From assembly GCA_028274465.1 (NCBI GenBank), contig CM051455.1:123353462-123417461 (forward strand): DNA of 64,000 nucleotides, given 5' to 3'. The translations under genes were made by a program, and so were the position numbers. The first letter of the stretch is position 1; every line of letters starts with the position of its first letter. The notes below the pieces were generated by a model. The model was not told the DNA's origin and did no database searches. It saw only the letters and a program-made list of their open reading frames with translations. Source of the DNA: Plantago ovata (lineage: Eukaryota > Streptophyta > Magnoliopsida > Lamiales > Plantaginaceae). Positions 33,983 through 45,923 of the stretch are shown here, piece by piece.

Positions 33983-34366
33983 ATGATGCTCACCCGCTCT
34001 TTATTGCTCTGTGGTAGTGTCAGTGTGTCACTCACTAACCAGGCAAGGCCGCCACTAAATGGCAAAAACAATGGCGATCATCTAGTTGATGTTCAATTTA
34101 TCAATCGATATAATCTCTTAAAAATTCAAATAGGCACTAGAAATGAAGAACCTCATCTGAAAATCCCTGAGGTTGCCTATATTGGGTTGGATCAAGTGTA
34201 CAACATGAAGTTGGACGCAAACATTTTCATACACGAGGTTGCATTTGCATATAGTATGTTTTTGGAAGAAACAGTTATAGTTAATTTACATGACCCAAGT
34301 CGAGATGAAGACCATCACATCATATACTGGAAGGTGGATAGCGATGGATTTTATCGTAGTTATGAC
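33983..34366 (+). pseudogene. S1-type self-incompatibility homologue-like gene, first part
   Basis: The ATG at 33983 opens 128 codons: a short hydrophobic leader (MLTRSLLLCGSVSVSL), an NRYNLLKIQIG segment and the C-terminal YWKVDSDGFYRSYD. The frame is cut by the Tat element and resumes at 54985 for 17 more codons, giving about 145 residues, the usual size of intronless plant S-protein homologues. These are small secreted beta-sheet proteins. The W.V..DGFY pattern and size support the call, but the conserved cysteines are largely missing, so it may be a diverged or relic member. The insertion falls exactly between two codons. Confidence 0.5.
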
Positions 34367-35206
34367 TGTTAGTGTTGAAATATGTCCAGTCCGCATGTAC
34401 GAACTAGAGCGGTCTAAGAGCGCGACAAAGCATCATAGGTCGTCCCTCATGGGGCGCGACCACACCCAAGTATGTCACTAAGGTGTGGTTCGACCAACAT
34501 AGGGTCCGACCATCACAAAGAGGCCAACTCTCAGGATAAGCTCATTACAAGGACAATGCAGCTATTGGGCTCGAGGAGCATCTCTAGGGCTCGAGGAGGA
34601 CCTTACGTGAAGGTAACACTCTCTGAGAGAAACTAGGCAGAGCACTACTCGGACCACATACGTAAGAGGAAGGCATGAGGACCAAGGGCGACCACCCATG
34701 GTCGCTCCTAGTGGGGCCCGTCTTCCAGATTACTTCGTGGGACCCGAAAAGTCCATGTTGCCCTCTCAACCCTAGCCAAGATGTTTGGGCCAAGGCCCAT
34801 GGACCTCGTTAATGGGCTTGGGCCTAAGGAGGCTTCAATCTCGTCCGGACACTTGTCACGATCCTACAAGGAGTGACATTAAAATACTACGGGTATATAA
34901 GGAACTCATTCATTACCCAGCGGGTAAGCATTAACACCTCTCACCAACCACTTACCCACCACATTTACTACTCGTACTAGGGAAGCCTCACAACTCCCTA
35001 CACGTAAAGTCGTCACTCCGGTCTGATACCTTACAGACCGGGCAAGAGACACTAACCCCCCCCCCCTCTAGTATATTTCAGGTACGAGGAAGCTACAAGA
35101 AGGTTTCCTATCATTTCAAGAGTAATACTACATGAAGAAGACCTAGAATAGCTTATTGTGATGATCTACTGCGAACTTAGAAAGAAGTACGAATTACCCT
35201 TCAACA
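34367..35206 (+). repeat. Tat 5' LTR
   Basis: The 840-bp LTR has a TATA box (TATATAA, 34894-34900) and a run of C near 35056-35066. It is nearly identical to 54140-54979, which suggests a fairly recent insertion. Confidence 0.93.
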
Positions 35207-35225
35207 TTTGGTGCCGTCTGTGGGA
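35207..35225 (+). other. Tat primer-binding site
   Basis: TTTGGTGCCGTCTGTGGGA follows the LTR directly. Tat elements usually have TGGCGCCGTCTGTGGG, so this copy has one C to T change. I do not assign the tRNA. Confidence 0.8.
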
Positions 35226-35288
35226 AGCGACACTAAAGGTCATTCCTAGCCCTGCTGGTCGAGCCATATACCCTCCTCGTGACACCTC

Positions 35289-37500
35289 ATGAAGTTTCCT
35301 CCCAGAAGAAGCAACCGTCTTGCTAATGCACCACCCAGGAATCCTCCTCGACCTAGGAGCCGTCCCCCTACAAATGGCCGAGGAGGAGGAACGACTGCTG
35401 CTCCAAGGGCACCGAGAAATAACAATGTTTCGAGGAACCAAGATTATACGGAGGGGGCATTCACCAATGTAACTAACTCCCAAGAAGAAAGATCGGGGAA
35501 AAATAACCCGCAAGGAGTCCCGGTAGGGAGTTCCTATGGAGCGTTGAGAGTCACAAACAACGTCGCGCCAAGAGGGCAGCCTCCTCAAGTAGCAATTAAT
35601 CCACCTCCCGTAGTAGTGAACCCTCCTCAACCGGCCGCATTGAACTTCACCCTTCCTAATGGATGCGTAGTCCGACCATCAGATTTTGGGATGGGCGAAG
35701 CTCAATACGGTTTGTTCCTTCTTACATTACAAGGATATGTAGGGGACAATGAGGCTGCTAGAGTTAATGCTGAACTCCAAGCTCGAGGAGTACCACAAGT
35801 ACCAGTGCAGGAGCAACCTCGTGACACTTTGGTTGCCCCTCGTCAATCCCAAGGAAGAGCACCAGATGCGCAAGATGAAGCACATTCAAGAGCCAACACA
35901 AGGCCAATCCAATCTCGACTTGGACCTTCAAGAGTTCAATCGAGATTAGGACCTCAAGGTGCCCCGGATGATTTGAGAGATTTGATTGATAGAAGGATAC
36001 GTGCATCATTGCAAAATGTGGCTTAGCAAGAAAATAGAGCTCAGGTGGTCTCTACGCAACCCGCTCTCCCCAATCAAGTCACGCCCAATCAAATAACTCC
36101 TCAGAACCAACAAGAAGCGGTGGCGGAAAATCAAGCCTTGAGAACAGTAGTTGAGGTAACCCCCTTGATCGACCCGATCACGGGGAGGAGGCTCACTCTG
36201 GAGGAACTCAACGTAAGGAAGTCCGCACTTGATGCTCAGATAGAGACTCTACGAGGAACTGTCCAAGAGAAAGAGCAAGACCAAGATCCAAGCCGACTGT
36301 GCGACGAGATAAGAAGCCACCAAGCCAAAATCGAAAGAGGTTTCCCCACTTTTGAAAGTTATGATGGAACGAGTTGTCCGAAGGATTACTTGGTAAGATT
36401 TGGCACGAAGATGGATGCTTACGGTCATGATTCGAGGACCAAAGTACTACTCTTCCCGGCTAACCTCTCCGGAGAATCCATGAAATGGTGGTCGCTCCTT
36501 CCCCATCGCTCCATCAAGTCATATAGAGATCTCTGCAAGGAGTTCTCTAAGCGATTCGAGAAGGTCATGAACACCAAGAGAAGAGTGAGGTACTTGGCCG
36601 AAATTGTTCAGAAAAACAATGAGGACTTGAGGGACTTCATCAATCGCTTTCATGAAGCATCCCTCCAAGTTGAAGATCACTCGATCAATGAGAGAAAAGA
36701 ATACTTGTATGGTAACACTACCAACATCAAGTTCCAGGAGGTGCTCTCAGCATCGTGGGTAGAGAATGAAGCACAACTGGCAAAAGTTTGCAAGGATTTC
36801 CTCGAGGCCGATGAATTCCGAAAACCGTCACAGTAAGAACCAATCCTCCCAAGGAAAAAAGGAAGGAGAAAGAAAAAGAGAAGGAGTACCCTCCTCGCCC
36901 ACAAAATCCCGGAAAGCAAAGAAAATACCAAAAGCATGGGTTGATCATAGACGGTCACTCAAGAAATGATTTCCGAGACAAGAGGTCTCCTCCTAGGAGG
37001 TCACCTCCAAGGCGATATAGCAACTACACGGACTTAAATAGGCCAAGATCCGACATCTTGAAATATATAGTCTCGAGGAAGCTAGACGTCTCCTGGCCAC
37101 CCCCGATTCAAGAAAACCGAAGGAACAAGAGTTCGGAGAAATTTTGCCAGTTTCACAAGGGGAAAGGGCATACCTCTGATGAGTGCATCGAGCTCAAGAA
37201 CGAAATTGAGAGGATGATACGTAATGGTCAGTTGGTTAACTACATCCGGAAGGAAGAACCTCTGGCGATCTTACCTCCGCCACCTCAAGGTGGGAGCGAG
37301 CACCATTACCAAGGGAACCCTCATGATGATGATATTCATAATTACAACAATTATGAGAACCGCCCCTTGAACGAAAGCATCCAAACTCTTACAATTGCTG
37401 GAGGACCCGCGGGAGGCGACACTCGAAATCAGAGGGAAATCACAGCGGATAATCTCAGAGTCCGAGATGTGAAGTATGCTCAAGCCGCGCGACCAGGAAC
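35289..37500 (+). pseudogene. Tat Gag, with stop and frameshift, cut by Athila B
   Basis: The ATG at 35289 starts an Arg/Pro-rich N-terminus. An in-frame TAG (36024-36026) separates it from the Gag core (36045-36836), which includes FPTFESYDGTSCPKDYL, FPANLSGESMKWWSLLP and LRDFINRFHEASLQVED, a Tat/Retand-type retrotrans_gag domain. A frameshift near 36815-36835 leads to a Lys/Arg-rich part and the Cys-His motif CQFHKGKGHTSDEC with the typical LKNEIERMIRNGQL. Athila B interrupts at 37500. The frame continues for a few codons (NVISFDDSE, 45794-45823) before the N gap. Gag packages element RNA. This copy is non-functional. Confidence 0.87.
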
Positions 37501-38792
37501 TGATGAACGCGGATGTCGTGCTCCGGATTCAGTCAAATAAATTTGTTATTTAGCCAAAGGCAATCCACAACTACAACGAAAACCGTAGTGTAGCAGTAGA
37601 ATGACTCGAGTGTCGTTCTCTCAGGACTATAACTAGCTTTATCAAATCTAATTTAGAATATAAAAACATCAAACAGATAGCAAAGGGGTTTCTAGCAGAT
37701 AATGGAGATTGGTGATAGTATGATCCTTCTTAACATAACGGGTCGATAATCATGCATAAATTCCTCGGTCTTGCATAGAGATCTTTGAATCAATCTAGTG
37801 TCCTGTTGCAATTATTAAGCACTACGAAGATAATTGATCTGACAAGTCAATCACTATTGTCCTAATGTGTTCCGTAATTATTCAACACTACGAAGATAAA
37901 CTCGAGAACAGGTCGACGAGGGTCCAATTGTGCATAATAATTAATACAACATACGAGAATTTAGGTTGTGCCTGATCAACGAAATAAAGCAATGACACGG
38001 AGTATAATGCGCGATATAGCCATTAGCATGATTATCTTCCCTTCGCTAAGAATTCACATACTACCACCAACGATAAGTTTAGCTACTCATAATAGGCATG
38101 CAATCAACAGAAATCATAGAAGAAAACATGTTGAAAGAATATAATAAAATAAGTAGAATAAAACTGTAAGATACAAAGTTACCAAAGGTTGTCAATCTCC
38201 GGATGATTGCGATCCTACGAGCTCCAAACTGCTATGAAAAAGAGTCCCCTAAGCTACGGACCCCCAGAACAGGCTCTGGGAAGTCCCTACCTAAAACTAT
38301 AGAGAGAGGTGAGAAAGTAGGTCTGGAAAGATATGATTTTCGGAGAAAACTGAGCAACTATATATAGGCCTCGAATTATTGTGGGGCGGTTCGTCCGGTG
38401 TGGGGCGGTTTGCCCCACCTCTGCGGCGGTTCACCCCGGAGAAAAATTCGCGGAATTCCGCATTTTCGACGCGTTTTTGGATTTCTTCCCCTTTTCGGAC
38501 TCGGTTTCTGTCTTCTAGTAGCCTCCTAACCTCCAGATTCGGCCCCTAGACTCCAAATCCTATCCGAAAACCTTCAGATACTCCAAATAGGCTTCTGGAA
38601 CACCAATTCCTTGTCAACTTCAATATAATTGCCCGGAAATCTTCGAATTTCAACCAAAACCTGTAAAATAAAATCTAAAGGGAAACGTGACACTATTCTA
38701 ATAAAATGTACTAAAATATAGCTAAATTAACATAGATGATAGCTAAAATAGGTGAAAAGACTCAAATGAAAGTGTAAAATACACATTCATCA
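37501..38792 (-). repeat. Athila B LTR (3' in element sense)
   Basis: The 1292-bp LTR has a TATA box CTATATATAG (minus strand, about 38359-38368) next to GC palindromes at 38382-38439 (GGGGCG-GTT-CG... type). Confidence 0.92.
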
Positions 38793-40136
38793 AACTCCCC
38801 AAACCGAACCTTTGCTTGTCCTCAAGCAACTAAGCTAGACTCTAATACAAAAAACATGCCAGACACAAAATGGAGTCTCATGCCAAATAAAATGAACTAA
38901 TCTACTGAATCTACCAAAAAATATATGAACAAAAACCATATAAATCAAAGCATGAATATAGGTTGAAGAATACCTCGATTGACTTATACACATCCACATA
39001 AGCACTTATGTCAAGACAAGATAGTCTCTTGTAACATTCTCTACCTGGACCTAGTCAGTGACGACGTAATGAGGCATGCTAAGATATGAATGGTTGTCCC
39101 GTGCATATGAAACTGAGGATTTAATGCTGTTCCACCATGTTAAGACTTTTCCTCAAAGAGGTCGAACTAGTACTGGCTCTCATCAAACGAAGGAGGGTTC
39201 CCTATAAAAGATAACACTCCCCTATTCTACCCATCTCCAAAGTAAAGTCTTAAGCTATTCACCACTTCCTGAATGGCAGGACGAGGGTGGTCTAGAACAG
39301 ATGACACTCAAGACAAAAAAGATAAAAAATAGAAAAACACGATTACGAATATTACAAGAATGGAAAAGACTCAATACATTGCTAACTGCTATTTGGCTTT
39401 CTTTTTTGGACCCTTCTTTGCTTTTTTGGGGTCTTTTCTTTTCTTTTTTTTTTTTCTTTCCAGATTTTTTCTTTTCCTGGAATCTTTTCCTTTCTTTTTT
39501 TCGATTTTTTTAGCCAGCAGTAGCATAACAAAGAGAGAAACAAAATGACTCACACTACTTCCCCAAACCTATTCGAAAGAATAGGTTGGAGTACAAAATT
39601 TACGGAAAAATAAAAACAAACTCCCGATACGAAAATGAAAAACAGAAACAAGTCTATGACGGTGTAACCCCCTCCCCAAACCTATTCGGAAGAATAGGTT
39701 ATAAACAAAGGATCACACAACCTCACACTACCTCCTTGATAGGCATTTAGCAATCTCAAAGCATGGTGAAGACTTGTTGCCTCTTAGGTACATAATTACT
39801 CGGGAAAACAACCATAAGACCCTAACATGCATCATCCTATTATAAAGGCCTTCGTGAACCGCAGTAGAGAAAACACCACTAAGTGATGTCGAAACTACCA
39901 TGCTTAACTAAGTGCAATACATAAATGTGACAAGCCAAGCGAGAAAAACCTCAAACAAATTCATAGAGATGAAGCATACGATTAATGGCATAGTTAGTTG
40001 ATCTACATAATAAAAAAGTTCAAAAAATTCGGCGATAAACTCCATATAAAACATGCAAGACTATCCTAGGATGAATGTAGTGAAATGCAACCTAAAAAAT
40101 CTAAGAAAGCGGTAAACGTGCAAATGCAAATGCAGA
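38793..40136. other. Athila B 3' noncoding region
   Basis: It holds the polypurine tract with the hairpin GCTTG-TCCT-CAAGC (38814-38827), a T-rich tract (39400-39510), and two CCTATTCG...AATAGG hairpins (39565-39587 and 39678-39700). No gene is present. Confidence 0.65.
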
Positions 40137-42105
40137 CGGATAAAGCATGCAAGGTACTATACTCATCCTACCAATACCAAGCTCCAAGCTAACAACATCA
40201 GATCACTTAAATCCCATCCCCCCTCATGAAATTAACGCTAGTCCCTAGCAGTAAGAAAATGAGGAAATAAGATGTGATACTAGATGTTACCCCATGGTTT
40301 GGCCTCGGTCGGCTGAGTATGCTGTTTGTGAGTTATTGGGCCTGCTCTGGGAGCTTTATAGATTGTCATCAGGTCTTCTGGTACGCGTGGTAGTTTCAAT
40401 CATAGGCCGGACAGGAACAACTCCTCCATTAGTATCATCATTGCCCGTATGGCCTTCATTGTCACTACTGTCACGCACATCGTCACTAGTAGAGTTGCAG
40501 TGTCGAAGGGAATCTTCAAGATTGGCCGCCTTTGTTATGGAATCCTCCATCCTGAAGCCCTCCAATGGGATGTGAACCGTTGAAGGGGAAAGGGCAGTGG
40601 TATCAGGACCTCTCCCTCCAACGTTTTACACCACGAGAAGGTTTCAGTAAGCTGCTCGGATACTCAGAGGTCTTCTACCATTTTTTCCAATGTCGACCAC
40701 ATTCTCTACTGTTGATCCGTCCGATGTCTATATGATGCTCCCTTTAGAGGCAGGTAAGGGGTACCCCTAAGAGGGGTCGGGCACCCATGTCGTTATGTTT
40801 TGGAACCAAGCTAGCGCATCGGAACCTTTGAGCAACTGCGAACTCAAGATTGAATCCGTCACGGCAAGACTGTCCCGGTGCCTTCCAGTTCACTCGAACT
40901 TTGCAGTCCTCGTGACGGAGTGCTGACGTAATAATGGTTTCTGTCCCTTCGGTGGTGCATGAATAGGCATAGGAGTCCTTTCTCCAGGTGTACTCTAGCT
41001 CCTCCTCTTGGATAGTCCACGACGTTGTTGCAAAACCCCTTGGCTCGAACGCACATCTAACGAGGTCACTCTTCTCGACATGGTTGTAATCGATCCCCCT
41101 CCAATATTTCATAGAAATCATACGGGAATGCTCCTTTCCCATGGCATGGCTCCTGCAAACAACAGTTAGTACCTCACATGACACAAAACTGACTCATGCA
41201 TATGCTAGTGTAAGAGCAAAACAACAAGTGATACGATCAACAATCGAGCTCCCCAAACCTTTAATGTCTAGCCTAGCTTCCTCAACATGCAACATACCAA
41301 TGTAACTACTACATGCAATACATCACATCATTCTCTTGCTAGACAACCAATACCCTAGATAACTAGGCTCAATTCATACCATAGTAGCGAAAAATTCGAT
41401 CATCATAAATCCTCATACTCAACAATTAAGCATCCTAGCGTCAAATCTACCAATATTACTTCAATAAACACAATCATATGCAAGAAATCAAAGATAAAGA
41501 CATATTGCATAACAAGATATATCATCTAGTAGCAAAATTCCCAAATCAACAATTCAAGCAAAATTGAGCTTGCAATTGATAGTAAATAACACTTCTAATC
41601 ACACAAACAACATACCCATGCATTAAACAAGCATAATTGAAGCTCAAATTAGAAAACCCCCAAATTCGAAAATTAGGGTTCTTAGAATGATACCTCAGAT
41701 CTGAAAATCTAGTGCATTAGGACGAAATCTGTTCGGATGGAAAGATAGATCATGTAATAGGCTACGATTTAAGCTAAAGAACACTAAATTTGGTCAAGAA
41801 ACGAAGAAGTTATGAAGATTTGAAGTTGAAATCGCGATTTTCGGTTTATTTGGGAGGAGGAATGATGAAATATGAAGAAAATGAGGAAAAGGGGAAGAAA
41901 TCCGCGTTTTTGAACATCTAGAGCCGTGGGGCGGTTCGCCCCGTGCTCCCCGATGCGGGGAGACGGTTCCTGTTGTCAGAAAATTCGGTTTTAATCCCCG
42001 AAACCAATTTTTTCAAAAACACTCGAAAAATCTCACTCAAACATAAGCATATACGACACAGGCATGAACAAATTCTCATACGAGAAGCAAATAGTTCAAG
42101 AATGA
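40137..42105 (-). pseudogene. Extra gene-like segment in Athila B, possible captured host sequence
   Basis: This stretch is absent from Athila D at the aligned position. The minus strand carries an ORF 41184-40744 (146 codons; MISMKYWRGIDYNHVEKSDL, WTIQEEELEYTWRKDSYAY) preceded by an acceptor-like TTTGCAG at about 41154. A further open stretch is at 40565-40356. Upstream, around 41650-41690, the minus strand reads AACCCTAATTTTCG, typical of plant 5' leaders. This suggests a captured gene piece with intron. I recognise no family. It could also be an old element gene. Confidence 0.4.
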
Positions 42106-42141
42106 ATGCATGCAGAAAAGCAGTAAAGAAAGCGATAAAAT

Positions 42142-42159
42142 TCCGGGTTGCCTCCCGGA
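42142..42159 (-). other. Conserved hairpin downstream of Athila B gag-protease
   Basis: Stem TCCGGG/CCCGGA with loop TTGCCT (plus strand). Position and loop match the Athila A and D hairpins, with two compensatory base-pair differences from A. Confidence 0.7.
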
Positions 42160-42202
42160 TAGCACCATTGTTTAAAGTCTTTGACTCGACTCCTGTCTGC
42201 GC

Positions 42203-44360
42203 CTATCTCTTCTTTTTGCGGGTACTAGGCTTCCCCTTCATTGATCTCCTCTCCATGCCACGAACCTGTGAATAATAAAGAATATAGGCTGCAAGACCAC
42301 AGTAGTGAGTAGTGAAAGAAATATCGGGCGGATCAGGTGGATCAGATATGGCGTGCAACACGTGTTGCTTGCCGTCCACTTCGATGGTGCAAGTTCTTTG
42401 GTAGATGTCCATCACAGAGCGTAGTTTAGTCAAGAATGTTTGCCCTAAGAGTATGACATCCCCCGTCCGAGGTGCAGATGCCGGTATAACTACCAAATTG
42501 GTGTATATAGATGCTTCCCCAATCTTGACCAACACATTTTTCACAACTCCTTCGGGTCTCATAAATGATCCATCCGCCAGTTGCACAATAGCCCTTTGCT
42601 CAGATAGTTTTCCAAGGTTACTCTTTTCAAACACATTCAAAGGAATTATGTTTGAGTAGGATCCCGTGTCTAGTGTGGCACGGACATCTTCAAGCTCACC
42701 AATCCCTACCTTAACATCAAAACTTTTAGGGAGTGGTTCGGGATCCTCTTGCTCCCCATCACTTGCGTCAGAACCAAGGTCCTTCTCTTCTTCCTCAGCC
42801 TGTAGAAGTTCTTCCTTCATGCAACACTCGCACTTAACAACCTTCTTGATGGTGATTTCGTCAGGTACATCACCAGCCAATGTAATGGCATTCGATTTCA
42901 CAGTGTTGCTAGGCAGTTTGCCTTGCTCCCTACTTGCTCCTCGGTCGATCAACTCTTGCATCCTTTGATGGGCAAGCCTAGTGCTCTCTTTCAACCTATC
43001 AAGCCGTGCCCTAGTCTTCTCGGAATCTTCTTCATAACGTTTGAGAAAACTTTGTGTGTGATCAACCATCTTTTGCAAGTTCTCCATCAGTTGAGCCGTC
43101 TTCGACTTCGGTGGCTCTTTCGGAGCGGGGTTTTCACAGTGATCATTACCATAGTTTATCCTACTACGGTCTTGGTTAGGTCCATAAGTTTGGTTAGCCG
43201 GTGCATATCCTTGATTGTTTCGGAATCCTCTTCTCCAAAATCCACCTCGAGGGTTCCTACCATCTTGTCCGTAGCTAACTTCTTGAGTACCAAACTCCGT
43301 AGCAAAGGCTTCTTCTTCGCCTCCTCGAGCCCAGTTGCCATCATCGTATGCCAACTCCGATCTACACATATGAGCCCCATGCCCATAGTTCTTGCACATT
43401 CGGCATACTTCGTTCAAAACAGTTGTTCCGGTGGCGCTCTTGAGGACTTGCTTCAATTCGTTGGTAAAGCACTCAAATTGATCCCCATTCCCCCTGTACA
43501 TAGGGGCTTCTTGAGTTGGTGGAGCTTCAGGTCCACGTCTCCTAACCATTGCTCTTGGGTCCTTGAACTGCGAACCCTTAGCAAGCCTTTCGAAAACTGC
43601 CCAGACGGCTTCTGCGGTTTCCTCCCAAATATTGCCTTGGCATTGGAAATCCACCACTTGTTGGTTCTCGAAGGTTAGTCCATTGTAGAAGTGTTGGACT
43701 AGGTCAGAAAGTTCAAAACCATGGTGAGGGCACTTGTTCGTGAGATCTTGGAATCTCTCAAACGCGGTGTAGATGGTCTCATCATAGTCCTGCTTGAATC
43801 CAGTGATTTGCGCCTTTAGTGCGGTAGTCAAGGTGTGAGGGAAGTATTTTTCCATGAAAGCTGAAAAAACCTTCTCCCAAGTGTCCAGCGAGCCTGCTGG
43901 TAGAGAACTCAACCATGACTTGGCTCTGTCGCCAAGTCCCATAGCAAAAACCTTCATCCTCAACTCGTCCGTTTTTATTTCAGCTCCGGGTCGTGGGAGT
44001 TGGTTGACGAAATCATCGATATCGTGCAAGTACCCCATCACATCTTCCCTTGATAAGCCATAGAACCTCGGAACTTGTTGGAATGCGTGGTTCTTGATCT
44101 CCAGATCTCGGGTTGCAGACAAAAGAACAATCGCCGGTCCTCATACGATCCTTGGTGGGTTGTACCCATGCCTTCAGTGGTCTAGCTTCTGCCATTCCGT
44201 CGATTTCCTTGAAAAGACTGAGTAGAGATTCAGAGAAATCGGTATCCTCTATTTCCTCTAGCGCGCGCCTTACGAGTAGTCACCTTCTTTGGTGGTAGAC
44301 TCTGTCAATCTCAGCAATTGAATCAGCAGGCGGTATTCCTACAGAACGTGTATGCGGCAT
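42203..44360 (-). pseudogene. Athila B Gag-protease, nearly full length
   Basis: The main frame 44122-42203 (639 codons) has the Gag core (FQQVPRFYGLSREDVMGYLHDIDDF cut in register, AMGLGDRAKSWLSSLPAGS, FMEKYFPHTL, CPHHGF), the zinc knuckle CRMCKNYGHGAHMC, an acidic linker, and a protease with RATLDTGSYSNIIPLNV and VILLGQTFLTK. The likely start is ATG at 44358-44360 (MPHTRS). A frameshift near 44137 and an in-frame stop near 44275 break the N-terminus, judged against Athila C. It is the best preserved Gag-protease in the window. Confidence 0.88.
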
Positions 44361-44484
44361 ACACTATATGTAACAGACTAGGAAAGCAGTATCAGAGAGA
44401 GATTAAAAAGGAAAACTAAAACTAATAGAATTAGGAATCTAAAGCTGAAAATATAAACAAATTAAACAGAAAAAAGGAGTATAG

Positions 44485-44502
44485 TCCCCGGCAACGGCGC
44501 CA
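44485..44502 (-). other. Athila B primer-binding site (tRNA-Asp type)
   Basis: The plus strand TCCCCGGCAACGGCGCCA equals the expected 3' end of plant tRNA-Asp. It lies 3 bp from the LTR. Confidence 0.9.
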
Positions 44503-44505
44503 ATT

Positions 44506-45790
44506 TGATGAACGCGGATGTCGTGCTCCGGATTCAGTCAAATAAATTTGTTATTTAGCCAAAGGCAATCCACAACTACAACGAAAACCGTAGTGTAGCA
44601 GTAGAATGACTCGAGTGTCATTCTCTCAGGACTATAACTAGTTTTATCAAATCAAATTTAGAATATAAAAACAGCAAACAGATAGCAAAGGGGTTTCTAG
44701 CAGATAATGGAGATTGGTGATAGTATGATCCTTCTTAACATAACGGGTCGATAATCATGCATAAATTCCTCGGTCTTGCATAGAGATCTTTGAATCAATC
44801 TAGTGTCCTGTTGCAATTATTAAGCACTACGAAGATAATTGATCTGACAAGTCAATCACTATTGTCCTAATGTGTTCCGTAATTATTCAACACTACGAAG
44901 ATAAACTCGAGAACAGGTCGACGAGGGTCCAATTGTGCATAATAATTAATACAACATACGAGAATTTAGGTTGTGCCTGATCAACGAAATAAAGCAATGA
45001 CACGGAGTATAATGCGCGATATAGCCATTAGCATGATTATCTTCCCTTCGCTAAGAATTCACATACTACCACCAACGATAAGTTTAGCTACTCATAATAG
45101 GCATGCAATCAACAGAAATCATAGAAGAAAACATGTTGAAAGAATATAATAAAATAAGTAGAATAAAACTGTAAGATACAAAGTTACCGAAGGTTGTCAA
45201 TCTCCGGGGTATTGCAATCCTACAAGCTCCAAACTGCTATGAAAAAGAGTCCCCTAAGCTACGGACCCCCAGAACAGGCTTTGGGAAGTCCCTACCTAAA
45301 ACTATAGAGAGAGGTGAGAAAGTAGGTCTGGAAAGATATGATTTTCGGAGAAAACTGAGCAACTATATATAGGCCTCGAATTATTATGGGGCGGTTCGCC
45401 CCACACGCCCGGCGGTTCGCCCCGTGTGGGGCGGTTCGCCCCACCTCTGCGGTGGTTCGCCCGGTGTGGGGCGTTTTTGGATTTCTTCCCCTTTTCGGAC
45501 TCGGTTTCTGTCTTCTAGTAGCCTTCTAACCTCCAGATTCGGCCCCTAGACTCCAAATCCTATCCGGAAACCTTCAGATACTCCAAATAGGCTTCTGGAA
45601 CACCAATTCCTTGTCAACTTCAATATAATTCACCGGAAATCTTCGAATTTCAACCAAAACATGTAAAATAAAATCTAAAGGGAAACGTGACACTATTCTA
45701 ATAAAATGTACTAAAATATAGCTAAATTAACATAGAGGATAGCTAAAATAGGTGAAAAAGACTCGAATGAAAGTGTAAACACATTCATCA
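44506..45790 (-). repeat. Athila B LTR (5' in element sense)
   Basis: The 1285-bp LTR is the partner of 37501-38792 and very similar except in the GC-palindrome array (45387-45473), which is longer and replaces sequence present in the other LTR. The TATA box is at 45363-45373. Confidence 0.92.
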
Positions 45791-45823
45791 GGAACCAATG
45801 TTATCTCTTTCGACGATAGCGAG

Positions 45824-45923
45824 NNNNNNNNNNNNNNNNNNNNNNNNNNNNNNNNNNNNNNNNNNNNNNNNNNNNNNNNNNNNNNNNNNNNNNNNNNNNN
45901 NNNNNNNNNNNNNNNNNNNNNNN
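45824..45923. other. Assembly gap (100 N)
   Basis: Exactly 100 N, the conventional size for a gap of unknown length. It lies between the end of the Tat Gag stub and a broken Athila copy. Tat pol and the rest of Athila C may be in it. Confidence 0.98.

Larger units (their letters stand above)
37501..45790 (-). mobile_element. Athila-type element B, gag-protease only, with an extra gene-like segment
   Basis: LTRs at 37501-38792 and 44506-45790, with a perfect target duplication GGAAC (37496-37500 and 45791-45795). It lies on the minus strand with a perfect tRNA-Asp-type primer site. Gag-protease is at 42203-44360. Between the 3' noncoding region and the protease end there are about 1.9 kb (40137-42105) absent from Athila D. 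Reverse transcriptase and integrase are absent. Confidence 0.93.

Noticed and set aside
35289-36026. Arg/Pro-rich ORF as an independent host gene
   Set aside because: It is in frame with the Tat Gag core across a single TAG and follows the Tat leader, so it is the Gag N-terminus.
39301-39548. Phe-rich ORFs, also near 15297, 49706 and 62603
   Set aside because: These come from the T-rich tract in the Athila 3' region and differ between copies with every indel.
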